From Pantoea rwandensis (GTDB taxonomy: Bacteria > Pseudomonadota > Gammaproteobacteria > Enterobacterales > Enterobacteriaceae): DNA of 64,000 bases. Of this stretch, positions 1-9,172 are shown piece after piece (position 1 is the stretch's first letter; every line of letters starts with the position of its first letter). Below the pieces are notes generated by a model, which was given only the letters and a program-made list of their open reading frames with translations, was not told the DNA's origin and did not search any database. A program made the position numbers and the translations under genes. The DNA lies in contig NZ_MLFR01000022.1 in the NCBI RefSeq assembly GCF_002095475.1, positions 1 to 64,000 of the forward strand, in the 5' to 3' direction.

Positions 1-123
1 CCGCAGATGCAGGGTTTACCGCAGATGCAGGGGTTACCGCAGATGCAGGGGTTTACCGCAGATGTAGGGGTTTACCGCAGATGCAGGGGTTTACCGCAGA
101 TGCAGGGTTTACCGCAGTTGTAG
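1..123. repeat. Tandem repeat array, 18-19 bp unit
   Basis: Six consecutive copies of a unit close to CCGCAGATGCAGGGGTTTA start at 1, 19, 37, 56, 75 and 94, with a truncated seventh at 112-123. Differences are one G or T more or less, plus one C-to-T. There are no spacers between copies. The array starts at a unit boundary at base 1, so it probably continues to the left. It ends in a GTAG-headed hairpin about 100 bp before the abgT-type gene. Confidence 0.95.
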
Positions 124-142
124 TGGGCGCATTTATGCGCCC
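120..142 (+). repeat. GTAG-headed palindromic repeat
   Basis: GTAG (120-123) is followed by the perfect hairpin GGGCGCAT-TT-ATGCGCCC (125-142). It belongs to the palindrome family also seen near 5.2, 10.8, 18.4, 37.6-37.9 and 62.05 kb. The head plus hairpin layout resembles REP elements mobilised by RAYT-type transposases (inference). Confidence 0.75.
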
Positions 143-220
143 AGAAATTTCTAAAACACTATAAAAATTACAGCCCCAACGCGGGCATGCAAATACAACA
201 GACATGACGAGGATATACCG

Positions 221-1740
221 ATGGAAGTAACCACGGAGAACCGCAGCCCAGGGAAGCTGTTTAGCTGGATTGAGCGTGTCGGCAATAAAGTACCCAACCC
301 GTTCTTACTGTTTGTTTATTTGATCGTGGTGTTGATGGTGGCCACCGCCATTATCAGCGCCTTCGACCTGGCGGTAAAAAATCCCACCAACGGCGAGCTG
401 GTGCGGGTCAACAACCTGCTGAGCGTGGCGGGGATTCAATGGATTCTGCCGAACATCATCAAAAACTTCAGCGGCTTCACGCCACTGGGTTCGATTCTGG
501 CGCTGGTGATTGGTGCAGGCCTGGCGGAAAAAGTCGGTTTGCTGCAATCGCTGATGGTGAAGATGGCCTCTCGCGTCAGTCGTCGCTACGCCAGCTATAT
601 GGTGCTGTTTATCGCCTTCTTCAGCCATATCTCATCCGATGCCGCACTGGTGGTGATGCCGCCGCTGGGTGCGCTGATCTTCCTCGCCGTGGGTCGTCAT
701 CCGGTGGCGGGTTTGCTTGCTGCTATCGCTGGGGTGGCGTCGGGCTTTACCGCCAATCTACTGATCGTCACCACTGATGTGCTGCTTTCGGGCATCAGTA
801 CGGAAGCGGCGAAAGCAGTGAGCGATACCGTGCACGTCAGCGTGATCGATAACTGGTTCTTTATGGCCAGCTCGGTGATTGTGCTGACTATTGTCGGTGC
901 ACTGCTCACCGATAAGTTTGTCGAGCCGCGTCTTCCTGCGTGGAATGGGGGTAACAACGATCGCCTGCCGCCGCTGACTGCATTGGAAAACCGCGGCCTG
1001 AAAGCGGCCGGAATTGCCGCGCTGATCTTTATCGCGCTAATGGCGTTGTTAGTGGTGCCAGAACATGCGCCACTGCGTAACCCGAAAACCGGCGGCATCA
1101 TTCCCTCGCCGTTTATTCAAGGGATAGTGCCGATCATCATCCTGTTCTTCTTTGTGGTGGCGATTGCCTATGGTGCGGTGACCAAACAGATTCGCCGCCC
1201 GGATGACATCCCACAACTGCTGGTCGATCCGATGAAGAGCATGGCGGGCTTTATTGTGATGGTGTTCCCGCTGTCGCAGTTTGTCGCGTTCTTCAACTGG
1301 AGCAACATGGGCAAGTTCATGGCGATCGGTCTGACCGATATGCTGGAGAGTGCCGGCATCAGCGGTGCGCCCGCGTTCCTGGGATTGATGTTCCTGTCGG
1401 CATTTTTGTGCATGTTTATCGCCAGCGGCTCGGCCATCTGGTCGATTCTGGCACCGGTATTCGTGCCGATGTTTATGCTGCTAGGCTTCCACCCGGCGTT
1501 TGCCAGATGATTTTCCGCATCGCGGATTCCGCCGTATTGCCACTGGCGCCGATGTCACCGTTCCTGCCACTGTTCCTCGGCTTCTTACAGCGATACCAAA
1601 AAGATGCGCAACTTGGCACCTATTATGTGCTGATCTTCCCATATCCGGTGGTGTTCTTTATCAGTTGGATCATCCTGCTGCTCGCGTGGTACGCACTCGG
1701 CCTGCCGATTGGCCCAGGCGTTTATCCCAGCCTGCACTAA
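221..1740 (+). pseudogene. abgT: AbgT-family transporter, 1-base frameshift
   Basis: This encodes an inner-membrane transporter of the AbgT family (p-aminobenzoyl-glutamate uptake; some relatives export antimetabolites). The first frame (221-1510, 429 codons) has the family's hydrophobic helices and ends abruptly after FHPAFAR. The missing C-terminus, starting MIFRIADSAVLPLAP and ending GPGVYPSLH, continues in another frame to 1740. Adding one C to the CC at 1503-1504 restores HPAFAQ and a protein of about 506 residues, the normal family length. ATG 221 follows a GAGG site. No abgA/abgB hydrolase or abgR regulator is adjacent. The break could be a real mutation or a consensus error. Substrate is inferred from family only. 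Confidence 0.85.
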
Positions 1741-1928
1741 ACGCATCGCCATGGACGGCGATCACACTTCTGTGAACTGCAACGTAGATTGCGAAAATGT
1801 CACCGTTGCACCTCTCGGCAACCCACTGGGAATTGATTATTCTGCTATTCCTTCGCTTGCTAACGGTTAATTATTTTTAAAACCAATAAAACCGTGCGAG
1901 TTCTGCAAACACCGAGGTTTATCCAATA

Positions 1929-3338
1929 ATGACAACAATCTCTTCGACAGGGATGGCGAACACTGGCATCCCAGCCGATCGCCGCACCTTAGCCTGGCGC
2001 ATTGATGCACTCCCCTCTTCCACAGGCTTGTGGCGTTTTATTACGTTGCTGGCATTAGGTGGTTTCTTTGAGCTATACGATCTGTTTGAAACTGGTTATA
2101 TCAGCTCGGGCCTATTGGCTGCTGGCGTGTTTCATACTGGCTCTGCGGGCGTATTCGGTTTCGCCGACCAAGCCGCTTTTGCTTCTGCCACTTTCTTAGG
2201 TCTGTTCTTCGGTGCCAGCTTACTTGCACCTTACGCCGACCGCTTTGGCCGTCGCCTGACCTTTATGTGTGCGCTGGCATGGTATGGCGTGTTTTCACTG
2301 CTGATGGCCTTTCAGCAGAGTGCGGAGATGATTATTCTGTTCCGCTTACTGGTCGGCATTGGTCTCGGCGTTGAGCTGGTAACCATCGACACCTATTTGT
2401 CCGAGTGGGTGCCTGCCCACTTGCGCAGCCGCGCCTTTGCGTTTTCGTTCTTTATCCAGTTCCTGTCGGTTCCCGCCGTGGCTTTAATGTCATGGTGGTT
2501 GGTGCCACAAACCATCTTGAGCCTTGAAGGCTGGCGCTGGGTGGTGATCGCCGGTGCAGTCTGTTCGCTGGTGATCTGGCTGATTCGTAAAAACCTGCCG
2601 GAATCGGCACGCTGGCTGGCGCAGCAGGGCCGTCATCAGGAAGCGCACAAGGTACTGAGTGAGATGGAGAAACGCTGCGGTATTGCACCGGGCGAAGATT
2701 TCTCGGAGCGTGATGCCGCCGCACAGCTGCCGAAAAAAGGGCGTTTCAGTGAGATCTGGGCCCCGGCTTACCGCAAGCGCACCCTGATGCTGGTGGTGAT
2801 GAACTTCTTCCAGGCGATTGGCTTCTTTGGCTTCGGTAACTGGCTGCCTGCATTGTTATCGGGCAAAGGCGCCACCGTGACCCACAGTCTGTTGTATGCG
2901 TTCTTTATCACGCTGGCCTATCCGCTGGGCTCGCTGATTTGTAGCCGCTACGCCGACAAGATCGAAAACAAATGGCAGATCGTTCTGTCGTCACTGATGA
3001 CGGTGGTGTTCGGCACGCTGTTCGCGCTGGTGACCAATCCCGTGCTGATGATCATCTGCGGTTTCCTGATTACCTACAGCAATGCATGGCTGACCTTCAG
3101 CTATCACGCCTATCAGACCGAGATTTTCCCGACCCACATTCGCGCGCGCGCAGTCGGTTTCTGCTACTCCTTCAGCCGCCTGTCGACGGTGTTCAGCAGT
3201 ATTTTAATTGGCATTATTTTGCAGTACGCCGGCAGCGAAGGCGTGATCGCCTTTATCGTGCTGAGCATGCTGATGGTGATGCTGTCAGTGGGAATTTACG
3301 GTCCGAGGACGCGGGGACTGGATTTGGAAAATATTTGA
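1929..3338 (+). CDS. MFS transporter, metabolite:H+ symporter type
   Basis: A 469-residue major facilitator with two six-helix halves. Family signatures are visible: the loop 2-3 motif around APYADRFGRRLT, and a long central loop (near residues 225-265) after PESARWLAQQGRHQEA, typical of the sugar/metabolite symporter branch. It resembles E. coli YaaU-type inner-membrane metabolite transporters; the substrate cannot be read from sequence. It follows the abgT-type gene on the same strand after 188 bp, so it may have its own promoter. The start has only a weak upstream GAGG; an internal ATG eight codons later is the alternative. It ends near a hairpin shared with the converging toxin gene. Confidence 0.85.
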   Translation: MTTISSTGMANTGIPADRRTLAWRIDALPSSTGLWRFITLLALGGFFELYDLFETGYISSGLLAAGVFHTGSAGVFGFADQAAFASATFLGLFFGASLLAPYADRFGRRLTFMCALAWYGVFSLLMAFQQSAEMIILFRLLVGIGLGVELVTIDTYLSEWVPAHLRSRAFAFSFFIQFLSVPAVALMSWWLVPQTILSLEGWRWVVIAGAVCSLVIWLIRKNLPESARWLAQQGRHQEAHKVLSEMEKRCGIAPGEDFSERDAAAQLPKKGRFSEIWAPAYRKRTLMLVVMNFFQAIGFFGFGNWLPALLSGKGATVTHSLLYAFFITLAYPLGSLICSRYADKIENKWQIVLSSLMTVVFGTLFALVTNPVLMIICGFLITYSNAWLTFSYHAYQTEIFPTHIRARAVGFCYSFSRLSTVFSSILIGIILQYAGSEGVIAFIVLSMLMVMLSVGIYGPRTRGLDLENI

Positions 3339-3352
3339 TCAATCAATTGCCC

Positions 3353-3377
3353 GTGGGCGGAAAATGTAGCCGCCCAC
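3353..3377. terminator. Convergent hairpin, possible bidirectional terminator
   Basis: GTGGGCGG (3353-3360) pairs with CCGCCCAC (3370-3377) around a 9-base loop, between the MFS stop and the PIN stop codon on the opposite strand. The T-tract is short on both strands, so it is only a weak intrinsic terminator candidate. Confidence 0.4.
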
Positions 3378-3862
3378 TATTTCGCGAACTTGTCTAACTG
3401 CGTGAAGGCAATATCCCATGGCAAGCGCCTGCCACCGTCTCGCATCTGACAATAAGCTCGGCGCGCGCCATCCACCGTAATGATCTGGTGCCCAATCATT
3501 TCCTCGACCACCCAAAGCGTTCCACGAACATCTAAACCTTCTTCTTTCGCGACTCGATTAAGCGCTCTGTCACCGGTTAATAGCGGACAAGTCTCTTGCT
3601 TAGCCAGCGCTAACGCAAAACAATCATTTCGGCTTGGCCCACGCACGCGTTCAATGAGTTTTAGGGCGTACGTCATAGTGGTTGAGTTCAATTCTCCAAT
3701 AACCAATCCTTTATCAAGCAAATCGGCATGGTGCGTTTCAAGCTCATCAAAATAGAGTAAATCTGGCACGGTAAATTGGTAAGGTAGTTCGAAGAGCGCA
3801 TCTAACAAATCGCCCTCTTCCATATCAATTAAAATATTGGCATCACTGATGAGAATGATCAT
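3377..3862 (-). CDS. PIN-domain toxin, probable RNase
   Basis: A 161-residue PIN-domain protein, the VapC-like fold that cleaves RNA with a Mg2+ site. The N-terminus MIILISDANILIDME carries the first acidic residue (D7). RNDCFALALAK and LLTGDRALNRVA supply the later conserved acidic positions. I chose ATG at 3862 because GGGGTGG lies just upstream and the PIN beta-strand starts there; a GTG at 3886 would add eight residues. The start lies inside the 3' end of the upstream regulator (20 bp overlap), which implies co-translation as a toxin-antitoxin pair. The RNA target is unknown. Pairing of Xre/ImmA-IrrE proteins with PIN toxins is a known arrangement; toxicity here is inferred. Confidence 0.8.
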   Translation of the reverse strand: MIILISDANILIDMEEGDLLDALFELPYQFTVPDLLYFDELETHHADLLDKGLVIGELNSTTMTYALKLIERVRGPSRNDCFALALAKQETCPLLTGDRALNRVAKEEGLDVRGTLWVVEEMIGHQIITVDGARRAYCQMRDGGRRLPWDIAFTQLDKFAK

Positions 3863-4910
3863 CCGACCACCCCAACTGTCGCTCACGATGGAAACTCACC
3901 AGTGAAACGCCCATTAACTCAGCCGCTTTACTTTCACTGATTATCCCTTCGCCTAATGCGCGATAAATTAACTGAGGAAAAAGCGTGGTGCTTTCACGCG
4001 CAATCTGTTCGCCAGGTTCCTGTTTACGCCATTTACGTACAGAGAACAGCATGATGATGTCTTTGCGTTTGCCCTCGGTTATCACTGCCAGATCGGCAGC
4101 GCGATACACGCAGGCCAGCATGCTCAGGCCATAATCCATTTTTTGCAGGTAAAGCTCTTGCACCTCAAGACGAGCACGCCGGTGACCAAAGTGCTGAAAC
4201 ACGGCACTCGCAGGGAAAAGCAAAGCCCCCGCAAAGCGATTACAGGCTTTTTCCTCATCAAGATGAGATGCAAGACGACCCTGTAAAATCAAATGCCCCA
4301 GTTCATGCGCCAGGGTAAAACGTTGGCGATCGCCAGGCCATTTTTCGGAAATAACGATGACAGGTATCGCGTCAATCATCGCCTGGCAACCATCAAACTT
4401 ATCTGAGTGATCAACATCCGTGACGATCACCAGAATCCCATGGCTTTCCAGCACATCGATCAAGTGCGTGATGGGCTGCTGACCCAGTCCCCAATGTAGC
4501 CGAACGTGATCGGTAATCGTTTCAATCTGCTCATAGTTATCAACCTGCCCAGTGGGCAGATGAGGTTGAGCAAAAATGGGGACGGGAAAGTTAGGCCACA
4601 GATTGGCAAGTTCAAGCCACCGTTCAGCTTGATCGATCACATCAGCATGAATTCGAGCCAGCATTTTGGCGGGTAGCGTATGGCGTTTGCGGTACTCGAT
4701 ACTCTTGAGCTCTACCGTAGTAGGACGGAAAAAATATTCGTTACGCACGCCTAGCGCACGCGACATTTTCACCAGCACGGCAGACCCCGGCATACTTTCG
4801 TTATGCTCATATTTCTTGATCATGTTGGCGCTGACGCCCGCTTTCTCAGCCAACTGTTTCATGGAAAAGCCCGCAGCGGAGCGCGCGCGCAATAAGCGTT
4901 CTCCAAACAT
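3843..4910 (-). CDS. Xre HTH / ImmA-IrrE peptidase antitoxin-like regulator
   Basis: A 355-residue protein in three parts. Residues 1-60 form an Xre-type helix-turn-helix (LAEKAGVSANMIKKYEHNES). The centre and C-terminal half are a COG2856 ImmA/IrrE-type metallopeptidase with the zinc motif HELGH at 202-206. The tail (about 300-355) has a second HTH-like stretch, SESKAAELMGVSLVSFHRE. It probably represses its own promoter and neutralises the PIN toxin encoded immediately downstream and overlapping. ATG 4910 follows a strong AGGAGG. An 8-bp inverted repeat sits in the promoter region (4925-4962). ImmA-type peptidases can also cleave phage-type repressors, so a stress-triggered switch is another possible role. 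Confidence 0.85.
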   Translation of the reverse strand: MFGERLLRARSAAGFSMKQLAEKAGVSANMIKKYEHNESMPGSAVLVKMSRALGVRNEYFFRPTTVELKSIEYRKRHTLPAKMLARIHADVIDQAERWLELANLWPNFPVPIFAQPHLPTGQVDNYEQIETITDHVRLHWGLGQQPITHLIDVLESHGILVIVTDVDHSDKFDGCQAMIDAIPVIVISEKWPGDRQRFTLAHELGHLILQGRLASHLDEEKACNRFAGALLFPASAVFQHFGHRRARLEVQELYLQKMDYGLSMLACVYRAADLAVITEGKRKDIIMLFSVRKWRKQEPGEQIARESTTLFPQLIYRALGEGIISESKAAELMGVSLVSFHRERQLGWSDDHSHQ

Positions 4911-4924
4911 ACTGACCTCCTCTT

Positions 4925-4962
4925 GGTTTATATAATCAATAAATTTTTCAATTTTATAAACC
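4925..4962. promoter_or_regulatory. Inverted repeat, candidate operator of the Xre-PIN module
   Basis: GGTTTATA (4925-4932) and TATAAACC (4955-4962) form perfect 8-bp arms 22 bp apart in AT-rich DNA just upstream of the Xre gene's AGGAGG. The position suits autorepression by the Xre protein (inference). Confidence 0.5.
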
Positions 4963-5113
4963 GGGATTATGTGCGCTTAGCAACGGACTTGCAACGAGAG
5001 CGATGAAAAACGAGACAGAGCTTGTAAGGGTTTAATTTTGATAAGGTGCGGAACACTATTATTGCAACGGTTCGTATGAATGCTGCACTTTTTCAGTGAG
5101 GTCGGTGAAACGA

Positions 5114-5129
5114 TGCGCATGAATGCGCA
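5114..5129. repeat. Palindromic repeat, GCGCAT type
   Basis: TGCGCAT-GA-ATGCGCA is a perfect hairpin with a 2-base loop. It matches the family core, but no GTAG head is visible. Confidence 0.6.
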
Positions 5130-5240
5130 CTGCGGGAATTGGGTACAAGTTTGGATTTCGAGAATATTTGATGACTGCTCATTGTAGTTTCCCCTAATTG
5201 TTGGAATGGTATCCAACTTTCGGGGTTCACTTCATAAATT

Positions 5241-5288
5241 GCGCCGCTACTGGATCAGTGCGATCTGTAGCGGCGCGATTCATCGCGC
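5241..5288 (+). repeat. GTAG-headed palindromic repeat with inverted partner
   Basis: GCGCCGCTAC (5241-5250) is the exact reverse complement of GTAGCGGCGC (5267-5276). The second arm runs into a hairpin GCGCGAT-TC-ATCGCGC (5273-5288). It lies 19 bp past the cytochrome c stop codon, as REP-type 3' elements often do. Confidence 0.7.
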
Positions 5289-5306
5289 TTTAAATGAAGT
5301 GTTGGC

Positions 5307-6626
5307 TTACTGCCCTTCCAGCACCTTAATATCTGCGCTGCCCTGCTTCGACTCGACCGCTTCATCCTTACGCAATTTCGCCACATCCTTCGCCGAAACA
5401 GTCGACTTCACGCCATTACCCCAGCTGCCACGGATAAAGTTCACGACATCCGCCACCTGGTTGTCGTTCAGGCGCCAGCCGAAGGCCGGCATGGTGATGG
5501 CTGACGGTGCGCCCTGCACGCCTGGCAGGGTGCCGCCTACCAGCACGATGTGGATCAGCGAGGTTGGATCGTCCGCCATGACGACAGGATTACCGCGCAG
5601 TGCCGGGTAGAAACGCTGATAGCCGCTGCCGTCAGTTTTATGACAGGCCGCACAGCTGTCGACATACACCGAGGCACCGGTCTGGCTGTCATCGCCCTTC
5701 CACAATGCTTTGGCAACGGCATCATCCTGGGTAAAGACCGTCTGGCTGGCATCCTTCGCACCCAGCGACTTCAGATACTTCGCAATGGCGCTGATATCTT
5801 CGTCGTTCAGGTACTGCAGGCTGTGCTGGACCACGTCGGTCATGCCACCAAACACGGCGGTGTGATCGTTGCGGCCATAGCGCAGGAACTGTTTCAGGTC
5901 ATCTTCGCTCCAGCGGCCTAACCCATCGCGGTTATCGCCACGCAGATTGCTGGCAGTCCAGCCATCAATCGGTGCGCTGCTGCCCGAGAGATAGTCATTG
6001 CCTTCGCCGTTGGTCAGCGCTTTTTCCTGCATGGTGATACTACGTGGCGTATGGCAGGCACCACAGTGCCCCAGACCTTCCACCAGATAGCGACCGCGCG
6101 CCAGCGCCGGATCTTCCTTTGCTGCTGGCTGGAAGGCTTTCACGTCTGGTGCAAAGATGCCGCGCCAGATGGAGAGCGGCCAGCGCATCGACAGCGGCCA
6201 GGGAATATCGCTGTCTTTGTTAGCCTGCGAAACCGGCTGTACGCCATGCATAAAGTAGGCGTACAACGCCTGCATGTCCTCGTCGCTGACCACGGCATAA
6301 GACGGATAAGGCATCGCGGGATAGAGCGTATCGCCATTTTTCGCCACGCCATGACGCACCGCTTTCTGGAAATCGTCGTAGCTGTAATCACCTATACCGG
6401 TGGCTTTATCCGGGGTGATGTTAGTGGAGTAAATGGTGCCGATGGGTGTCGCCATCGGTAAACCACCGGCAAAGGGTTTGCCACCTGCGGTGCTGTGGCA
6501 GGCCACGCAGTCACCGGCGCGCGCCAGATACTCACCGCGCTTCACCAGTGCGTCAGAACCTGCTTCGTCCGCCACTGCGGCGAACGTCATCGTGCCCAGA
6601 AACAGGGCCAAAATGCTTTTGATCAT
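5307..6626 (-). CDS. Membrane gluconate/ketogluconate dehydrogenase, triheme cytochrome c subunit
   Basis: A 439-residue periplasm-facing cytochrome c with an N-terminal signal peptide (about 1-19) and three CXXCH heme sites starting at C40, C188 and C325. This is the classic electron-transfer subunit of FAD-dependent membrane dehydrogenases. It takes electrons from the flavoprotein encoded just upstream and passes them to ubiquinone. It is the last gene of a three-gene operon: its ATG lies 11 bp past the flavoprotein stop and follows AAGGAAC. Length fits the family. Homologues also serve alcohol and sorbitol dehydrogenases, but the gene order and the operator upstream point to gluconate or 2-ketogluconate. 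Confidence 0.88.
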   Translation of the reverse strand: MIKSILALFLGTMTFAAVADEAGSDALVKRGEYLARAGDCVACHSTAGGKPFAGGLPMATPIGTIYSTNITPDKATGIGDYSYDDFQKAVRHGVAKNGDTLYPAMPYPSYAVVSDEDMQALYAYFMHGVQPVSQANKDSDIPWPLSMRWPLSIWRGIFAPDVKAFQPAAKEDPALARGRYLVEGLGHCGACHTPRSITMQEKALTNGEGNDYLSGSSAPIDGWTASNLRGDNRDGLGRWSEDDLKQFLRYGRNDHTAVFGGMTDVVQHSLQYLNDEDISAIAKYLKSLGAKDASQTVFTQDDAVAKALWKGDDSQTGASVYVDSCAACHKTDGSGYQRFYPALRGNPVVMADDPTSLIHIVLVGGTLPGVQGAPSAITMPAFGWRLNDNQVADVVNFIRGSWGNGVKSTVSAKDVAKLRKDEAVESKQGSADIKVLEGQ

Positions 6627-6637
6627 CGCCGTGTTCC

Positions 6638-8422
6638 TTATGCCTGAACCAGAGGGCCGGGGCTCTTCAGATACTGTTCACGAATGGCTTTAGCTGACCA
6701 GTAGGTCAACGCTGCCACCATACCGGTTGGGTTATAGCCAAGGCCTTGCGGGAATGCCGATGCACCTGGCACAAACACATTGGACACATCCCAGCTCTGC
6801 AGGTAACGGTTCACTGCACTGGTTTTCGGGTCTTCACCCATGATCGCGCCACCGCTCATATGCGTGGTTTGATACACGGTAGTGTCAAAATGCGTGCCCT
6901 GTGCTTTCGCACCGCCGATGATCATTTTTGGGTTCATGGCTTCAGTAATCTTGCGCATCTTGCCGACCATAAACTGCGCCATCTTGATGTCGTTATCCTG
7001 CCAGTCAAAGGTCATACGCAGCAGCGGCTGGCCATAGACATCTTTGTAGTTCGGATCGAGATCGAGATAGTTGGCACGATAGGACTGGTGCGCGCCGTGT
7101 GCATCCATCGAAATATGATGGTTATAGGTATCCGCCACGGCCGATTTCCACTGACTGCCCCAGTTCGGCGTGCCCTTCGGCGTCGGCAGACCGGAGATCG
7201 GTTTGGTGCCCGCCTGGTTCACCCAGAACGGTGAGCCGCCGACGAAGCCATATGGCCCATGGTCGAAGTTATCGGCATTGAAGTCATCCACTGCCACGCC
7301 TGCACCGCCCGCCCCAATAAACGGATTGGTGGTGGTGTTCTTGTCGAACAGCGCTTTCAGGGTTGAGATGTTCTGATAGGCAAAGTTACGACCCACCACA
7401 CCTTCGTTGCTGATCGGGTTATACGGCTTACCGATGCCTGACAGCAGCATCAGATGCACGTTGTGGAACTGGAACGCCGCGAGGATCACCAGATCCGCCG
7501 GCTGTACCACTTCACGACCCTGGCCATCCTGATAGGTCACGCCGGTGGCGCGTTTCTTGTCATCGGTGAGGTTGACGCGCAGTACGTAGGAATTGTTACG
7601 CAGTTCGAACTTCGGCTCCTGACGCAGTGCAGGCAGGATATTCACGTTCGGCGACGCTTTGGAGTACATGTAGCAGGCATAACCGCTGCAGTATCCGCAG
7701 AAGTTACACGGCCCCATCTGCGCGCCGTACGTGTTGGTGTACGGACCCGATGTGTTGGCAGAGGGCATATCGTAGGGATGATAACCCACTGACTCAGCGG
7801 CCTGCGCGAACAGCTGTGCCGAGTAGGTACGCTTCTGCGCGGGCAGTGGGAAATCAGTCGAACGATCCGGCGCGTAAGGGTTACCGCCTTTCTCTTTGCC
7901 CTGTAGCTGACCTTTAACCGACCAGGCGCTACCGGAAGTACCAAACACTTTCTCGGCCTGATCAAAGAACGGCTCCAGCTCAGCATAGTTGACGCCGAAA
8001 TCCTGAATTGTCATGCCTTCCGGGATGAAGTTTTTACCGTAGCGCTGCTCGTAATGGCTGCGCAGGTTCAGCTCCACCGGATCGACGCGGAAATGCACGC
8101 CTGACCAGTGCAGGCCAGCACCGCCGGTGCCGGTGCCCGGCAGAAACGCGGCCAGCTGGCGATACGGCACCGCAGTTTGCGAGGCATCGTGACGAATGGT
8201 GACGGTGCTTTTCGACAGATCCTGGAACAGCTTTTTACGGATGTTATAGGTCAGTTCATCAATCGACTGCGGGTAAGATCCATCGGGATAGGTATCACGA
8301 TGCGGGCCGCGCTCCAACGCCACCACATTCAGACCGGCTTCGGTCAGCTCTTTCGCCATAATCGCCCCGGCCCAGCCGAAACCGACGATCACCGCGTCTA
8401 CTTTTTTCAATTCATTTGCCAC
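6638..8422 (-). CDS. Gluconate/ketogluconate dehydrogenase flavoprotein (GMC oxidoreductase)
   Basis: A 594-residue GMC-family FAD enzyme, the catalytic large subunit that oxidises a sugar acid in the periplasm. The FAD-binding Rossmann motif VIVGFGWAGAIMAKEL is at residues 11-26. GTGTGGAGLHWSG near 95-110 is typical of this branch. A cysteine cluster CNFCGYCSGYAC lies near 240. The C-terminal GMC_oxred_C region carries HMSGGAIMGEDP and ends near GYNPTGMVAALTYWSA. It has no signal peptide of its own and probably rides out with the Tat-dependent small subunit. Translation starts at GTG, 2 bp after the small-subunit TAA, so coupling is likely. Sequence alone does not separate gluconate from 2-ketogluconate dehydrogenase. 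Confidence 0.88.
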   Translation of the reverse strand: MANELKKVDAVIVGFGWAGAIMAKELTEAGLNVVALERGPHRDTYPDGSYPQSIDELTYNIRKKLFQDLSKSTVTIRHDASQTAVPYRQLAAFLPGTGTGGAGLHWSGVHFRVDPVELNLRSHYEQRYGKNFIPEGMTIQDFGVNYAELEPFFDQAEKVFGTSGSAWSVKGQLQGKEKGGNPYAPDRSTDFPLPAQKRTYSAQLFAQAAESVGYHPYDMPSANTSGPYTNTYGAQMGPCNFCGYCSGYACYMYSKASPNVNILPALRQEPKFELRNNSYVLRVNLTDDKKRATGVTYQDGQGREVVQPADLVILAAFQFHNVHLMLLSGIGKPYNPISNEGVVGRNFAYQNISTLKALFDKNTTTNPFIGAGGAGVAVDDFNADNFDHGPYGFVGGSPFWVNQAGTKPISGLPTPKGTPNWGSQWKSAVADTYNHHISMDAHGAHQSYRANYLDLDPNYKDVYGQPLLRMTFDWQDNDIKMAQFMVGKMRKITEAMNPKMIIGGAKAQGTHFDTTVYQTTHMSGGAIMGEDPKTSAVNRYLQSWDVSNVFVPGASAFPQGLGYNPTGMVAALTYWSAKAIREQYLKSPGPLVQA

Positions 8423-8424
8423 GG

Positions 8425-9159
8425 TTACGCCCTCTCCCCGCGAATATCCACTGACGGGAACGGATAACGTTCACCGCGCTCTACCCAATCCATAAAGTCG
8501 GCACGTGCGCCTGGGAAGCCAATCAGCTTCCAGCCCACCATGCCCTGGTTACCACCGTGGATCGGATCGCTGAAGTAACCCTCGCGGGTGTTCTGCAGCA
8601 GGAAGGAGAAGAAGGTTTTGGCCGCCAGCTGTGGGAATTGCGCCTGGCCGCTTTCAAAAGCGGTCAGTAACGCATCCTGCTGCTCGCCGGTTAATTCAGC
8701 GAACACTTTGCCGTGCTGTTTTTTGCTCCAGCCATCGGCATCGGCAAGGCCCAGACGATAGATCTGCTGCGGCACCAGCGGAGACTGATAACCCAGCTCT
8801 TTAGGCAGATCCGGGTTGAACGGCCCCTGCATGTACCAGTTGCTGCCGGTGGCGTACGGCGTGTTCATTTGACGATCGATAAACTCCGGCACACCGGCTT
8901 CCAGCGCGCCAGGACCGCGTTCATCATTGGGGATCAGGCGCGCCACTGCCGCAGTGATAAAGGCGAACTCTTCCGCCGTGAACCAGGTGGGCTGGTAATC
9001 ACGAGCCTGATGAGGTGCTACGGGTTGCTCTGCTGCTCCAGCGGCCATTGGCACCACCAGTGCGCCCATCGCCGAACCGCCAACGGCCATTGCTGGCGCC
9101 AGGGTGATGGTTCTCAGCAGAAAATCCCTGCGACTGTGACCATTTTTTTGTTCTGACAT
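8425..9159 (-). CDS. Gluconate 2-dehydrogenase subunit 3, Tat-exported
   Basis: A 244-residue small subunit of the FAD-dependent membrane gluconate dehydrogenase family. The N-terminus has a Tat signal, SRRDFLLR, followed by a hydrophobic stretch and an Ala-rich cleavage region. That allows the complex to be exported folded with its FAD. The mature part shows the subunit 3 signatures around [20 protein letters not shown] and the C-terminal [17 protein letters not shown]. It is first in the operon with the flavoprotein and cytochrome genes. The upstream gap holds a GntR-type operator and a hairpin next to the ribosome site. Confidence 0.9.
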   Translation of the reverse strand: MSEQKNGHSRRDFLLRTITLAPAMAVGGSAMGALVVPMAAGAAEQPVAPHQARDYQPTWFTAEEFAFITAAVARLIPNDERGPGALEAGVPEFIDRQMNTPYATGSNWYMQGPFNPDLPKELGYQSPLVPQQIYRLGLADADGWSKKQHGKVFAELTGEQQDALLTAFESGQAQFPQLAAKTFFSFLLQNTREGYFSDPIHGGNQGMVGWKLIGFPGARADFMDWVERGERYPFPSVDIRGERA

Positions 9160-9172
9160 GACATTGCCTCAG

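Larger units (their letters stand above)
4911..5306. other. Intergenic gap with operator and palindromes
   Basis: This gap holds the Xre-PIN promoter and operator at its left end and two palindromic repeats (5114-5129, 5241-5288) at its right. A short reading frame on the minus strand (4977-5216) lacks a ribosome site and runs through a palindrome, so I do not call a gene. Confidence 0.7.

Noticed and set aside
1-123. CRISPR-like array
   Set aside because: Copies are directly adjacent without spacers and differ by single-base indels; it is a tandem repeat.
4977-5216. Short minus-strand reading frame of 79 codons
   Set aside because: No ribosome site, passes through a palindromic repeat, and its composition is unlike the neighbouring genes.
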